This document shows, piece by piece, positions 29,667 to 38,362 of a stretch of 64,000 bases of DNA. Position numbers and translations under genes: made by a program. Numbering within the stretch: the stretch's first letter is position 1; every line of letters begins with the position of its first letter. A model generated the notes under the pieces. It made no database searches. It was given only the letters and a program-made list of their open reading frames with translations, and had not been told where the DNA came from. Origin of the DNA: Flavobacteriaceae bacterium (GTDB taxonomy: Bacteria > Bacteroidota > Bacteroidia > Flavobacteriales > Flavobacteriaceae); the NCBI GenBank assembly GCA_013215095.1, contig JABSPM010000009.1:1-64000 (forward strand), in the 5' to 3' direction.

Positions 29667-31004
29667 TTATTTTCTCGTAATGATAGTTTCTAAATCTGCC
29701 TTTTTATTAATGATTTCTAACATGGCTTGTAGGTATTGTTGCTGCGAACTGTAAAGTTGCATTTGCGCTTGCCTTAATTCGAAACTTGAAGCAATACCTT
29801 CAAAAAATTTGGTTTGGTTCTTAGCTTCTATGCGTTCTGCTAGAGCTAGACTTTCCTTTTTATTATCATAATCTTCAATAGCAAATTGGTAATTGCTTTT
29901 TGCTTGCTCAATTTGAAGCTTGAGCTTTTGTTCTGATTCTGATAACGTATGTTTTGATTTTTCTAAATTAATTCTTGCGCGCTGTGTTGCAGCACTGCGT
30001 CCAAATGAGCTGAATATTGGTACATTCATGGTTACCCCAATTAAAGATGATCCAAACCATTGCTGCGTGTTGTCTAAAAATTTGAACTGGTCATTATTAC
30101 CATTGTATCCACCATTTATAAAAGCGTTAAGTGTTGGTAAGCTTTTACTCTTTTCTAATTTTAAAAGGAGTTCTTTAGAACGGGTGTCATTGGCTGCTAT
30201 TTTATAGTCTATGGTATTTTTAACATCATTTTTAGAAGCGATGAGTTTGAGGTCAATGTTTTTTAATGTCAGTGCATCTAGGTTGTCACTTAATGTTGTT
30301 ATGGCGTTTATATCTCGCCCTAAAGTAACATTTAGCATTTGATAGCTTAAGGTTTTTAAGCGCGTGGTATTGTTAAGAGAGCTTTTCACTTCAGCAAGTG
30401 TAATTTGAAGCTGCTCTACGCTTTCTTCTTCTTCAAGACCATTATTGTATATGGTTGTGGTTTCGTCTAAATTTTTCTGAAGTACGGCTTTGTTACGTTC
30501 TAAAATCTTGATGTTTTCTTCAGCCAAAAGCACATTGCCATAGGCGTTAATTACGGATCTTCTAACTTCTAGATCTGTTTTCTCTTTTGCGTTTTTAGAA
30601 ATTTCTAAAAATACTTTTGCTGATTGCAGAGCAACGATATAAGAGCCGTCAAATAACTTTTGCTTTAGGGTCGCAGTGGCACTCATGGTTTGTTTAGTAC
30701 CAAACACAACCTCTGCAAATTCTCCAGGATTTCCGCCAAAAAACTCTGCAGGAATTAATGATACTTGTTGTTTTAGCCAGTTTTGGTAATCTATTTTAGC
30801 GTTGATTTGTGGTAAACCAGTTGCGGTGGTTTCCCATTTTTGTTTTTCCGCAGCTTGTATGTCTAAGCTTGCATTTTTTACGGTTCTATTATGCTTAAGC
30901 GCATAATTAATGGCTTCGTCAAGACTAAATGCTTCCTGCGCATCTTGTCCATAAAGATGGGTGGCAAAGCATAAACTTAAAGTTATAATCAGGTGTTTGA
31001 TCAT
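29667..31004 (-). CDS. TolC-family outer-membrane efflux channel
   Basis: The 445-aa protein has a signal peptide ending in HLYGQ and two outer-membrane efflux protein repeats: FSLDEAINYALKHNRTVKN starts the first, and the long helices LEKSKHTLSESEQKLKLQIEQ and KFFEGIASSFELRQAQMQLY belong to the second. It forms the exit duct of the tripartite pump. It lies 2 bp downstream of the TetR gene, so regulator and pump share one transcript. Confidence 0.92.
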   Translation of the reverse strand: MIKHLIITLSLCFATHLYGQDAQEAFSLDEAINYALKHNRTVKNASLDIQAAEKQKWETTATGLPQINAKIDYQNWLKQQVSLIPAEFFGGNPGEFAEVVFGTKQTMSATATLKQKLFDGSYIVALQSAKVFLEISKNAKEKTDLEVRRSVINAYGNVLLAEENIKILERNKAVLQKNLDETTTIYNNGLEEEESVEQLQITLAEVKSSLNNTTRLKTLSYQMLNVTLGRDINAITTLSDNLDALTLKNIDLKLIASKNDVKNTIDYKIAANDTRSKELLLKLEKSKSLPTLNAFINGGYNGNNDQFKFLDNTQQWFGSSLIGVTMNVPIFSSFGRSAATQRARINLEKSKHTLSESEQKLKLQIEQAKSNYQFAIEDYDNKKESLALAERIEAKNQTKFFEGIASSFELRQAQMQLYSSQQQYLQAMLEIINKKADLETIITRK

Positions 31005-31006
31005 GA

Positions 31007-31618
31007 TTAATTGTTTAGATGATATTTTTTTAATTCTTCTTCTAGAATGGATAGCCCGTATAGTGTGGCAATTGCACGGGTGTGGTATTCTAATATTTTG
31101 ACTTCGGTTTTTATAGCTTCTGAAGAGGTATGATCAAATAGTTCACTCTCATAGGCTCCAAATACGAGTGTGAAATAAAATTTCATTACCATGGTAACAT
31201 CAATTTCTGGTCGATATAGCTTTTCTACAATACCTTTGTTAAGATTAGCAGTAACACAATCTGTAAACGTGCAAATCTCATTAGATACCAGTTTTGAAAA
31301 TGTCTCTGGATAGTATTTTTTTAATTGATACATCGGTGAGGTCTTTGCGTTCTTAAACATGTCTTTAAAGACTTTTTTTATAGCAAAATTTTCTTCAATG
31401 GCATTGTGGTTTTGTTGCATGATGTTCTCAATAATGGTGTCAATTTCTTTTTGTACAAAGCATACAGTGTCATCTACCAAATGATCTTTATTATCAAAAT
31501 ATTTGTAAATGGTCTTTTTAGAAATGCCCATAGTTTTGGCAATATCATCCATGGTAACACTTTTAAAGCCTAGCTTTAAAAACATATCTCCCGCAATATC
31601 AATTATTTTTTCACGCAT
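31007..31618 (-). CDS. TetR-family transcriptional regulator of the efflux operon
   Basis: The product is 203 aa from the ATG at 31618 (MREKIIDIAGDMFLKLG), the usual TetR start; an ATG at 31702 would lie upstream of the promoter found at 31639-31669 and is rejected. The N-terminal helix-turn-helix is complete: VTMDDIAKTMGISKKTIYKYFDNKDHLV. The C-terminal ligand domain is not recognisable by substrate. It is the first gene of the pump operon, so it very probably represses its own operon. A matching dyad lies in the promoter. Confidence 0.9.
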   Translation of the reverse strand: MREKIIDIAGDMFLKLGFKSVTMDDIAKTMGISKKTIYKYFDNKDHLVDDTVCFVQKEIDTIIENIMQQNHNAIEENFAIKKVFKDMFKNAKTSPMYQLKKYYPETFSKLVSNEICTFTDCVTANLNKGIVEKLYRPEIDVTMVMKFYFTLVFGAYESELFDHTSSEAIKTEVKILEYHTRAIATLYGLSILEEELKKYHLNN

Positions 31619-31638
31619 TAGTGTATTTAATTGGACCG

Positions 31639-31669
31639 CAAATGTAAAAAAGGAAACTTGTAGCACAAA
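31639..31669 (-). promoter_or_regulatory. Promoter of the tetR-efflux operon (TTTG - 19 - TACATTTG)
   Basis: On the minus strand TTTG at 31669-31666 is followed after exactly 19 bases by TACATTTG at 31646-31639, a near-perfect Bacteroidota promoter. The -7 box lies 20 bp before the ATG at 31618. Confidence 0.75.
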
Positions 31670-31679
31670 AAAAGTTTCC
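31652..31679. promoter_or_regulatory. Inverted repeat, probable TetR operator
   Basis: GGAAACTT at 31652-31659 and AAGTTTCC at 31672-31679 are perfect inverted arms separated by 12 bases. The dyad covers the -33 box of the operon promoter, so a bound dimer would block transcription. Arm length and overall span suit TetR-family operators. Confidence 0.6.
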
Positions 31680-31741
31680 AAAGTTTTGTATTTTTTTAAC
31701 ATTTAATTGATTTGTAATGGTTTTTATGTATTGAATTGACG

Positions 31742-31749
31742 TATTTTTG
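31742..31749 (+). promoter_or_regulatory. Possible -7 element close to the polyprenyl synthase start
   Basis: TATTTTTG matches TAnnTTTG, but the ATG at 31754 is only four bases away. If real, the transcript would be nearly leaderless. No -33 box is found at the right distance. Confidence 0.35.
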
Positions 31750-31753
31750 TGTC

Positions 31754-32728
31754 ATGAAAGTCATAGAAGCGTATCAAAAAGAATTCTTGAAAAGTTTAAA
31801 GGGTTTTGAGCTTGACAAAGCCCCACAATCATTATATGAGCCAGTTAACTATATCTTGTCATTGGGTGGAAAGCGTTTGAGACCTGTACTGACCTTAATG
31901 ACCTGTGATATATTTAATTCAGATTATAAAGACGCTATCAATGCAGCGCTAGCTGTAGAAGTGTTTCATAATTTTTCATTAATACATGATGATATTATGG
32001 ATGAGGCGCCTTTGAGACGTGGTCAGGAAACGGTACATAAAAAATGGAATTTGAATACGGGCATTTTATCTGGAGATGCCATGTTAATATTGGCGTATCA
32101 GTTGTTTGAACATTACGATCCAGAGGTTTTTCAATCGCTAGCAAAGCTTTTTAGTAAGACTGCATTAGAGGTTTGTGAAGGGCAGCAATATGATATGGAC
32201 TTTGAAACAAGAGATGATGTTACGATTGCAGAGTACCTCCAAATGATTGAATATAAAACGGCTGTTTTGGTTGGTGCTGCTATGAAAATGGGTGCTATTA
32301 TTGCTAATGCATCGATATCGGATCAGCACGGTGTTTATGAGTTTGGTAAAAATCTAGGTATTGCCTTTCAGTTGCAAGATGACTATTTGGATGCATTTGG
32401 CGACCCAGAAACTTTTGGAAAACAAATAGGGGGCGATATTATCGAAAATAAGAAAACATATTTATACTTAAAGGCTCTAGAGCTTGCTGATGGTGCTCAA
32501 AAGGAAGAGTTAACCCACTTATATAGCTTAACCTCAAATGAGAGTTCTGTAAAAATAGATGGTGTTAAGTCTATATTTGAATCTAGTGGTTCTAGCGAGG
32601 CTTCTAAAGCCGCTATAGAATTATATACCAGCAAGGCTTTTGCAGTTTTAGAAACCTTGTCAATTTCTAAAGCTAATAAAGTTGCGCTTCGAAATTTTGG
32701 GACAGCCTTAATGACGAGAAAGGTGTAA
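31754..32728 (+). CDS. Trans-isoprenyl diphosphate synthase (polyprenyl synthetase)
   Basis: The product is 324 aa from the ATG at 31754 (MKVIEAYQKEFLKSL); the ATG at 31736 is less likely as it lies upstream of a possible promoter box. Both aspartate-rich motifs are present: HDDIMDEAPLRRG (DDxxD with the following basic pair) and QLQDDYLDAFGD. The segment GGKRLRPVLTLM is the substrate-binding GKRxRP motif. It condenses isopentenyl diphosphate onto an allylic substrate; chain length cannot be set with confidence. It is divergent from the tetR operon and overlaps the next gene by one base. Confidence 0.9.
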   Translation: MKVIEAYQKEFLKSLKGFELDKAPQSLYEPVNYILSLGGKRLRPVLTLMTCDIFNSDYKDAINAALAVEVFHNFSLIHDDIMDEAPLRRGQETVHKKWNLNTGILSGDAMLILAYQLFEHYDPEVFQSLAKLFSKTALEVCEGQQYDMDFETRDDVTIAEYLQMIEYKTAVLVGAAMKMGAIIANASISDQHGVYEFGKNLGIAFQLQDDYLDAFGDPETFGKQIGGDIIENKKTYLYLKALELADGAQKEELTHLYSLTSNESSVKIDGVKSIFESSGSSEASKAAIELYTSKAFAVLETLSISKANKVALRNFGTALMTRKV

Positions 32729-33078
32729 TGAAATCACTTCCTAATTTTGATGAATTGATTGCAGAAGCTAATACTTGTGGTTTGTATGAAAATTTGATTC
32801 ATCAATTAAATAAAGATTTATTGTACGCTAATGTAGATCTTGAATTTGATAGTGAAATACTGCCGCAAAGTCTTAAATACATGTTGCAAGATACGGTATA
32901 TCAACTCATAAATACTTGTTTTGCAGAGTACCTTAGCCTACTATACATTATTGATGTACCTGAGCATAAGGTAAAACAGCTAGATGGTAGTAATGCTTTT
33001 AAATTATCGGAGCAAGTAACTTTTCTTATCCTGCTGCGAGAATGGCAAAAAGTATGGTATAAAAGCCAATATAGCTAA
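32728..33078 (+). CDS. Conserved-looking hypothetical protein downstream of polyprenyl synthase
   Basis: The 116-aa soluble, mostly helical product has no signal peptide or membrane segment. Its ATG shares a base with the stop of the polyprenyl synthase gene, so translation is coupled. No motif was recognised. Tight coupling suggests a real gene, but no function is offered. Confidence 0.7.
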   Translation: MKSLPNFDELIAEANTCGLYENLIHQLNKDLLYANVDLEFDSEILPQSLKYMLQDTVYQLINTCFAEYLSLLYIIDVPEHKVKQLDGSNAFKLSEQVTFLILLREWQKVWYKSQYS

Positions 33079-33233
33079 GCAGATGCCATACTTTGGTTGT
33101 GCTAAACCGTTTATTTAATCCGATTTATGCGTTCTTATGGCATGCTTTTATTGGTTGAATTTGTACGTGTTTTTCTGTAGTCTCTATGGTTTTATTTAGA
33201 ATGAAAATAAATGTTTAATTATAAGAGTTTTGT

Positions 33234-33264
33234 ATAAAAAATCGCCATCAAAAATGATGGCGAT
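33234..33264 (-). terminator. Intrinsic terminator, better fitted to the minus strand
   Basis: AATCGCCATCA pairs with TGATGGCGATT around a short A loop. On the minus strand a long T-run follows, while on plus only three T follow. It lies about 30 bp after the stop of the minus-strand remnant, but might also serve the plus-strand gene ending at 33078. Confidence 0.65.
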
Positions 33265-33295
33265 TTCGTGTTAGGATTATTTTGTTTAAGCTGAG

Positions 33296-33412
33296 TCATA
33301 TCTCCACAAATTCCTCAACAGTATAATTGGTAAATAAATCCTCACATACAAATTCTGATAAGAATTTGCTAATTAGTAAATTAGACTTATGTAATGTAGT
33401 CTTTTTGTGTTT
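33296..33412 (-). pseudogene. Short coding remnant (C-terminal end of a lost gene)
   Basis: Thirty-eight open codons between two stops read KHKKTTLHKSNLLIS...FVEI. The composition looks protein-like, with SEFVCEDLFTNYTVEEF, and there is no start codon. A terminator on the same strand follows directly. I infer the tail of a decayed gene; the family is not recognised, and chance cannot be excluded. Confidence 0.35.
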
Positions 33413-33821
33413 TTAGTTAACAGCACTTCTTATTAAGGGTAAGAAAACGCGATTCGAAAGTATAAAAAATGAAAGAATTAGCCTAAATTAGAGTGAATAA
33501 TTTTTTAAAAATGGCTAGTGTGTCGCTTAATAAGGTTGAAATGCAAATTTTAGGGAATTAGGTCTATAAATATAAAAATATAATCTTTTGAGTAGAGGAA
33601 TTATCACAAAACTATATCTCGATAATGTGTCTATTTTGGAAGTGTTTTTTTGGTTTGTGTTGCCGTGGTTCTTAAGTGTATAATGATGTTGTAGGTTGTT
33701 CTAATATATAATTTTTCAGTAAGTTTATTCGCATAAAAACATAGGTCTAATGAATGCCTTTATTTTTAAGGGTTGATATACTTTTGTAATGCTAGTAATG
33801 CAGAAAAATAAAGCATAAAAA

Positions 33822-33854
33822 TTATTTAGATTACCTCTAAATAAAATATATTTG
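33822..33854 (+). promoter_or_regulatory. Dyad operator and -7 box of the iron-transport operon
   Basis: TTATTTAGA at 33822-33830 and TCTAAATAA at 33836-33844 are perfect 9-bp inverted arms around TTACC. Two bases further on, TATATTTG at 33847-33854 matches the -7 consensus, and the ATG at 33886 is 31 bp downstream. The dyad covers the space where RNA polymerase binds, and its TTAG...CTAA shape recalls DtxR-type boxes. An iron-dependent repressor site is the likely reading. Confidence 0.6.
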
Positions 33855-33885
33855 TAGGGTTAAAATTTAAAATTTTTCAGAAACC

Positions 33886-34938
33886 ATGTTTAAGAAGTAC
33901 ATATTACTAGCCTTGGTAGTGTTAACCTTTTCTTGTAAAAATGATAAGAAAACGGATGACGTAACTCAAGAAGAGGAGATTAAAGAACAAGTGGTAAATC
34001 TATATACCCATAGACATTACGACACGGATAAAATGATTTTTGCCAATTTCGAAAAAGAAACTGGTATAAAAGTAAATGTTGTAAAAGCTAATGCAGATGA
34101 GCTTATTCAAAAAATGGAAAGCGAAGGTGAGCAATCGCCCGCAGACGTTTTAATTACTGTAGATGCTGGTCGTTTGGTTAGAGCGAAGGCAAAAGGGATT
34201 TTACAAGGAGTAAATTCTACAACTTTAACCACAACTATTCCAGAGTATTTAAGAGATGCAGATGGCTATTGGTTTGGTTTAACAAAACGTGCAAGAGTAA
34301 TTGTGTACGACAAAGATAAAGTAAAACCTGAGGATTTAACTACTTATGAAGCTTTAACTGATGCAAAGTGGAATAAAAAAGTGTTAATTCGTTCTTCTGG
34401 AAACATCTATAACCAATCTTTAATGGCTTCGATTATTGCTAATGACGGTAAAGAGAAAGCTAAAGAATGGGCAGAAGGAATGGTAAACAATTTTGCGCGT
34501 ACGCCTAAAGGAAATGATCGTGATCAAGTTAAAGCTATTCTTGCTGGAGAAGGTGAGTTGGCTGTGATTAATACATACTATTTAGGAAAATTATTAAACT
34601 CTAAAGACGCTTTAGAAGTTGATGCAGGAAAAGCAGTTGACGTGTTTTTCCCTAATCAAGGTGATAGAGGAACGCATATTAATATTAGTGGAATTGGTGT
34701 CGCTAAGTATGCGCCAAATAAAGCGAATGCCGTGAAGTTTATTGAGTATTTGGTAAGTAAAGAGGTTCAAGAGGTTTTTGCAAAAGCGAACTATGAGTAT
34801 CCTGTAAACGAAACAGCTCAAGCTTCTGAATTATTAAAATCTTGGGGAGACTTTAAAGAAGATAGATTACCGCTTTCAAAGCTAGGCGAACTTAATAAAG
34901 AAGCTGTTGTGCTTTTTGATGAAGTTAAGTGGCAGTAA
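33886..34938 (+). CDS. Ferric-iron ABC transporter substrate-binding lipoprotein
   Basis: The 350-aa protein has a lipoprotein signal ending LTFSC with Cys at about residue 17. The mature part is a class II (FbpA/FutA-like) periplasmic-binding fold: VNLYTHRHYDTDKMIFANFEKETG with the N-terminal Tyr/His ligands, ADVLITVDAGRL, and the paired tyrosines in VINTYYLGKLL that bind Fe(III) in this family. It should capture ferric iron and hand it to the permease. It heads the cluster with permease and ATPase genes, although a 169-bp gap separates it from the permease. Confidence 0.9.
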   Translation: MFKKYILLALVVLTFSCKNDKKTDDVTQEEEIKEQVVNLYTHRHYDTDKMIFANFEKETGIKVNVVKANADELIQKMESEGEQSPADVLITVDAGRLVRAKAKGILQGVNSTTLTTTIPEYLRDADGYWFGLTKRARVIVYDKDKVKPEDLTTYEALTDAKWNKKVLIRSSGNIYNQSLMASIIANDGKEKAKEWAEGMVNNFARTPKGNDRDQVKAILAGEGELAVINTYYLGKLLNSKDALEVDAGKAVDVFFPNQGDRGTHINISGIGVAKYAPNKANAVKFIEYLVSKEVQEVFAKANYEYPVNETAQASELLKSWGDFKEDRLPLSKLGELNKEAVVLFDEVKWQ

Positions 34939-35107
34939 GTATACTTATGAGTTCTTAAAGTAGCGCATTGGCATTTTTATAAACCTACACAGAAGCACTT
35001 AAAAAAATAACATTTTAAGATTATGCCTTGTGACACTTTGGGCATCACAAAATTACCTTTTTGAGAATGGATGAAAAGCAAAGTGTAATTTATTATCTTT
35101 ACATTGT

Positions 35108-36748
35108 ATGTTAAAGCATTTAAAAAGAGATAGCAACCAATGGTCACTGTACACGGTGACCATTAGTTTATTTATAGCGATACCTTTGCTGGCTGTTGTT
35201 ATCTATTTGTTTAATGGACCAGGTGATATGTGGTCGCATATAAGCAATCATTTTTTATGGGATTACATTAGCAATTCGATTATTTTATTATTTGGTACAG
35301 GGCTACTTAGTGCTCTTTTTGGTGTTTCTGCAGCGTGGATTGTGAGTAATTATCAATTCAGGTTTAGAAATTGGATACAATGGTTGCTTTTTTTGCCATT
35401 AGCTATTCCGTCATATATTGTTGCTTATGCTTATGTGGGTTTGTTTGGTAATGGAGGTAGCTTTATTCAGATATTGAACAGCCTTGGGATATCTATTCAA
35501 AAGATTGAAATGATGAATCACTTGGGGCTTATTTGGGTGCTCAGTTGTTCATTGTTTCCATATGTGTATGCCAGTTCTCGTGCTGTATTTTTAAGTTTTC
35601 CAAAAAGTATTAAAGAAAGCGCCCAACTCCTAGGTGCATCCCATCGCCGTTATTTCTTTTCGGTGGCTTTGCCATTAGCTTCTCCTGCTATTATTGGCGG
35701 GCTATTTTTGGTCTTTATGGAAGTGCTTAATGATTTTGGCGCGGCAAAATACTATGGTATCAATACCTTTACTACGGGGATTTTTAGAACCTGGACGGCT
35801 TTAGAAGATTTACAATCGGCTATTTATTTATCTGCTTTATTGGTGTTAATGGTCTTCGGGATTAATGCCTTTATAACATGGAGACGTCGCAAAAAATCCT
35901 ACGAATTAAAAATTAACCAATCGCAACGAAACAATTTTAATAAAAAAACACTGAAAGGAAAAAAAAGGTGGTTATATGGTTTTATACTTAGTATTCCAGT
36001 ACTTTTTGGATTTGTATTGCCAGTAGTGCAGTTGGTGTATTGGGCTGTTTTAACCTTTGCTGAAATGTTTAATGCCGAATTGTTTTGGATTGCCTTACAA
36101 AGTGTCGGTGTTGCCTTGAGTGCTGCGTTTTTTATAGTCATTACAAGTATTGTTTTAATCTATTTTACCAAATGGAATCATTTAAAAGGATTAAGATTCT
36201 TTAAAAAAATGGTGACTATTGGTTATGTCTTGCCAGGTGCCATAATTGGTATTGGAATTATACGAAGTAGTCAGTCTGTTATCGATTTTTTTAGTGATGG
36301 TTTTGGTTTAAAAATAGGCTTTTTATTCTATGGGAGTAGTTTCATTTTGGTATATGCTTATATTTTTAGGTTTTTGGCAGTAGCGTTCAACCCTATTGAA
36401 GCCAACGCTTTAAAAATTGGAAAAAATCTAGGAGAAGCATCTCAGATTTTAGGTGTCAATAAATTTAAAACCTTATTAAAGGTTGAGTTGCCTTTGTTGC
36501 GAAATGTCATTATTAGTGCTTTTGTGTTGGTGTTTATTGATGTCTTGAAAGAATTACCGTTGACTCTAATATTAAAACCGTACAACCTCAATACGCTTGC
36601 AGTTTCGGCTTATGCTTACGCTGATGATGAGCGCGTTGCAGAAGCTGCATTGCCGGCCTTGGTACTCATTTTTATAATAGCACTATTAATGGTATTTTTA
36701 AATTATGCTGAAAAGACGTTTTTAAAAGCTACGGCAAAAACAAAATAA
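35108..36748 (+). CDS. Ferric-iron ABC transporter permease (fused double permease)
   Basis: The 546-aa protein contains two binding-protein-dependent transport domains in one chain, as in FbpB. Each has a coupling EAA-like loop: ESAQLLGASHRRYFFSVALPLASPAI in the first half and EASQILGVNKFKTLLKVELPLL in the second. About twelve membrane helices are evident. It forms the iron channel in the inner membrane. The ATPase gene begins 7 bp after its stop. Confidence 0.92.
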   Translation: MLKHLKRDSNQWSLYTVTISLFIAIPLLAVVIYLFNGPGDMWSHISNHFLWDYISNSIILLFGTGLLSALFGVSAAWIVSNYQFRFRNWIQWLLFLPLAIPSYIVAYAYVGLFGNGGSFIQILNSLGISIQKIEMMNHLGLIWVLSCSLFPYVYASSRAVFLSFPKSIKESAQLLGASHRRYFFSVALPLASPAIIGGLFLVFMEVLNDFGAAKYYGINTFTTGIFRTWTALEDLQSAIYLSALLVLMVFGINAFITWRRRKKSYELKINQSQRNNFNKKTLKGKKRWLYGFILSIPVLFGFVLPVVQLVYWAVLTFAEMFNAELFWIALQSVGVALSAAFFIVITSIVLIYFTKWNHLKGLRFFKKMVTIGYVLPGAIIGIGIIRSSQSVIDFFSDGFGLKIGFLFYGSSFILVYAYIFRFLAVAFNPIEANALKIGKNLGEASQILGVNKFKTLLKVELPLLRNVIISAFVLVFIDVLKELPLTLILKPYNLNTLAVSAYAYADDERVAEAALPALVLIFIIALLMVFLNYAEKTFLKATAKTK

Positions 36749-36755
36749 CAACGCT

Positions 36756-37508
36756 ATGTCACACATTTTAGATATTAAAAACCTATCTAAATCCTACGAC
36801 GGAAAAAACTATGCATTATCGGAGTGTACATTTGCTCTAGATACAGGGAAAATTTGTGCTGTTGTAGGCGAAAGCGGTAGTGGAAAATCTACCCTCATTC
36901 GTTTAATTGCCGGTTTGGAACGTCCAAACGGTGGATCTATCACTATAAAAGGCGCCGTGATGAGTGATGATAATAAGATTACTGCACCGCAAAATCGCCA
37001 TGTTGGGTTGGTTTTTCAGGATTATGCCTTGTTTCCACATTTGCCCGTTGCTCAAAATATAGGTTTTGGTATCAAAGCCCATAAAGATGAGACGCTTCAA
37101 CAAATGTTAAAGCTCATTAAAATGGACACCTATGCAAGTGCTTATCCCTCTGAGTTAAGTGGGGGGCAAGAACAACGTGTGGCATTGGCTAGAGCTTTAG
37201 CTTTAAATCCGGAGTTGCTCTTGTTAGACGAGCCTTTTAGTAACTTGGATGCGGCATTAAAATCAGATTTACGACAAGAGATTAAACAAATAGTCAATCA
37301 AGTAGGAACCTCAATGATTTTTATCACACATGACCTTTATGACGCTATTGATATTGCCGATGAAATTCTATTCTTAAAAAAAGGAAAAATACAATTGCAT
37401 TGCCCTTTAAGTGCGCTCTCAAAATCTACAGAAAATCAAGCTGTAAAATCCCTTATTGATGAGCTTAAGCACAATGCTGAGCATTTGTTGCAATTGCTTA
37501 AACATTAA
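36756..37508 (+). CDS. Ferric-iron ABC transporter ATPase
   Basis: The 250-aa ATPase has Walker A GESGSGKST (about 37-45), Q-loop VFQDYALFPHL, signature LSGGQEQRVALARAL, Walker B ELLLLDEPFSNLD and the switch histidine in FITHDLYDA. The length is shorter than FbpC of proteobacteria, lacking most of the C-terminal regulatory domain. It powers the permease encoded just upstream, and the methyltransferase gene starts 3 bp downstream. Confidence 0.93.
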   Translation: MSHILDIKNLSKSYDGKNYALSECTFALDTGKICAVVGESGSGKSTLIRLIAGLERPNGGSITIKGAVMSDDNKITAPQNRHVGLVFQDYALFPHLPVAQNIGFGIKAHKDETLQQMLKLIKMDTYASAYPSELSGGQEQRVALARALALNPELLLLDEPFSNLDAALKSDLRQEIKQIVNQVGTSMIFITHDLYDAIDIADEILFLKKGKIQLHCPLSALSKSTENQAVKSLIDELKHNAEHLLQLLKH

Positions 37509-37511
37509 ATA

Positions 37512-38189
37512 ATGACCAAACCTCTTAGTGCATCAGATTTAAAAGCCTTAGAAGCACAGTTGTATTGCCCTAGTGGTGTATTGGGTGTTGATATTGGTAA
37601 GCGTTTACATCAAAATAATATCGGTATGACTATGGGTTCTGTTGATGCGATGCAGCTTTCCAAAGGGGATTGTGTTTTAGAAATTGGTCATGGGAATTGC
37701 GGCCATTTATATGCGCTTTTATCTAAAGCTGAACATCTTAACTATCAAGGTTTAGAAATTTCGGAACTCATGAAAACCGAAGCAGAAAGGATAAATCAGG
37801 AGTTATGTGCGAATTACCCCGTGAAGTTTCAACTTTATGATGGCTTAACCTTGCCGTATAATGGAGCTATATTTCACAAAATAGTTTCGGTTAATACCAT
37901 TTATTTTTGGCAAGAGCCTTTGGGGTTTCTTAATCAGATGTATGATATATTGCAGCCCAATGGGATCTGCGTTATCGCATTTGCTCTAAAGGATTTTATG
38001 GAAACGCTTCCGTTTGTTGGCAATTATTTTCGGTTGTACGCTACTGCAGATTTCAAAGTTTTAGTAGGGCAATCTAAATTTGATAGTGTATCGATTACTA
38101 CGCATGAAGAAGCTGTAATGAACAAAGCCAATGAACCTGTAAAACGCACTTATGCTATTGCAGTACTAAAAAAATCCATGTCACAATAG
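37512..38189 (+). CDS. Class I SAM-dependent methyltransferase
   Basis: The 225-aa protein has the SAM-binding motif I CVLEIGHGNCGHLYALL, an acidic residue at the end of the next strand (YQGLEISELM), and motif IV-like FHKIVSVNTIYFWQEPLGFLNQM. This is the UbiE/ArsM-like core. The substrate is unknown. It begins 3 bp after the iron-transport ATPase gene and is thus in the same operon, which makes an iron- or siderophore-related role possible but unproven. Confidence 0.85.
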   Translation: MTKPLSASDLKALEAQLYCPSGVLGVDIGKRLHQNNIGMTMGSVDAMQLSKGDCVLEIGHGNCGHLYALLSKAEHLNYQGLEISELMKTEAERINQELCANYPVKFQLYDGLTLPYNGAIFHKIVSVNTIYFWQEPLGFLNQMYDILQPNGICVIAFALKDFMETLPFVGNYFRLYATADFKVLVGQSKFDSVSITTHEEAVMNKANEPVKRTYAIAVLKKSMSQ

Positions 38190-38362
38190 ACGTATTCAAT
38201 TGTTAAATAAAAGACTGAATTACGTTTCTATTTTTGGATGTTTTAAGGCTATGGTCTGCTGCAATGTTACTGTCAGCTGTGGTTTTATAGTAGAGAAATA
38301 TTTTGTCTTTAAATGTGAGAATGCGTGGTGCTAAAATGCCATTTAAAAATCTCTAACACCTA

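Larger units (their letters stand above)
33079..33885. other. Intergenic stretch with a minus-strand gene remnant and an iron-operon promoter
   Basis: These 807 bases hold a hairpin terminator at 33234-33264, a short open remnant on the minus strand just to its right (33296-33412), and the dyad and -7 box of the iron-transport operon at 33822-33854. The part from 33420 to 33780 shows nothing recognisable. Confidence 0.6.
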
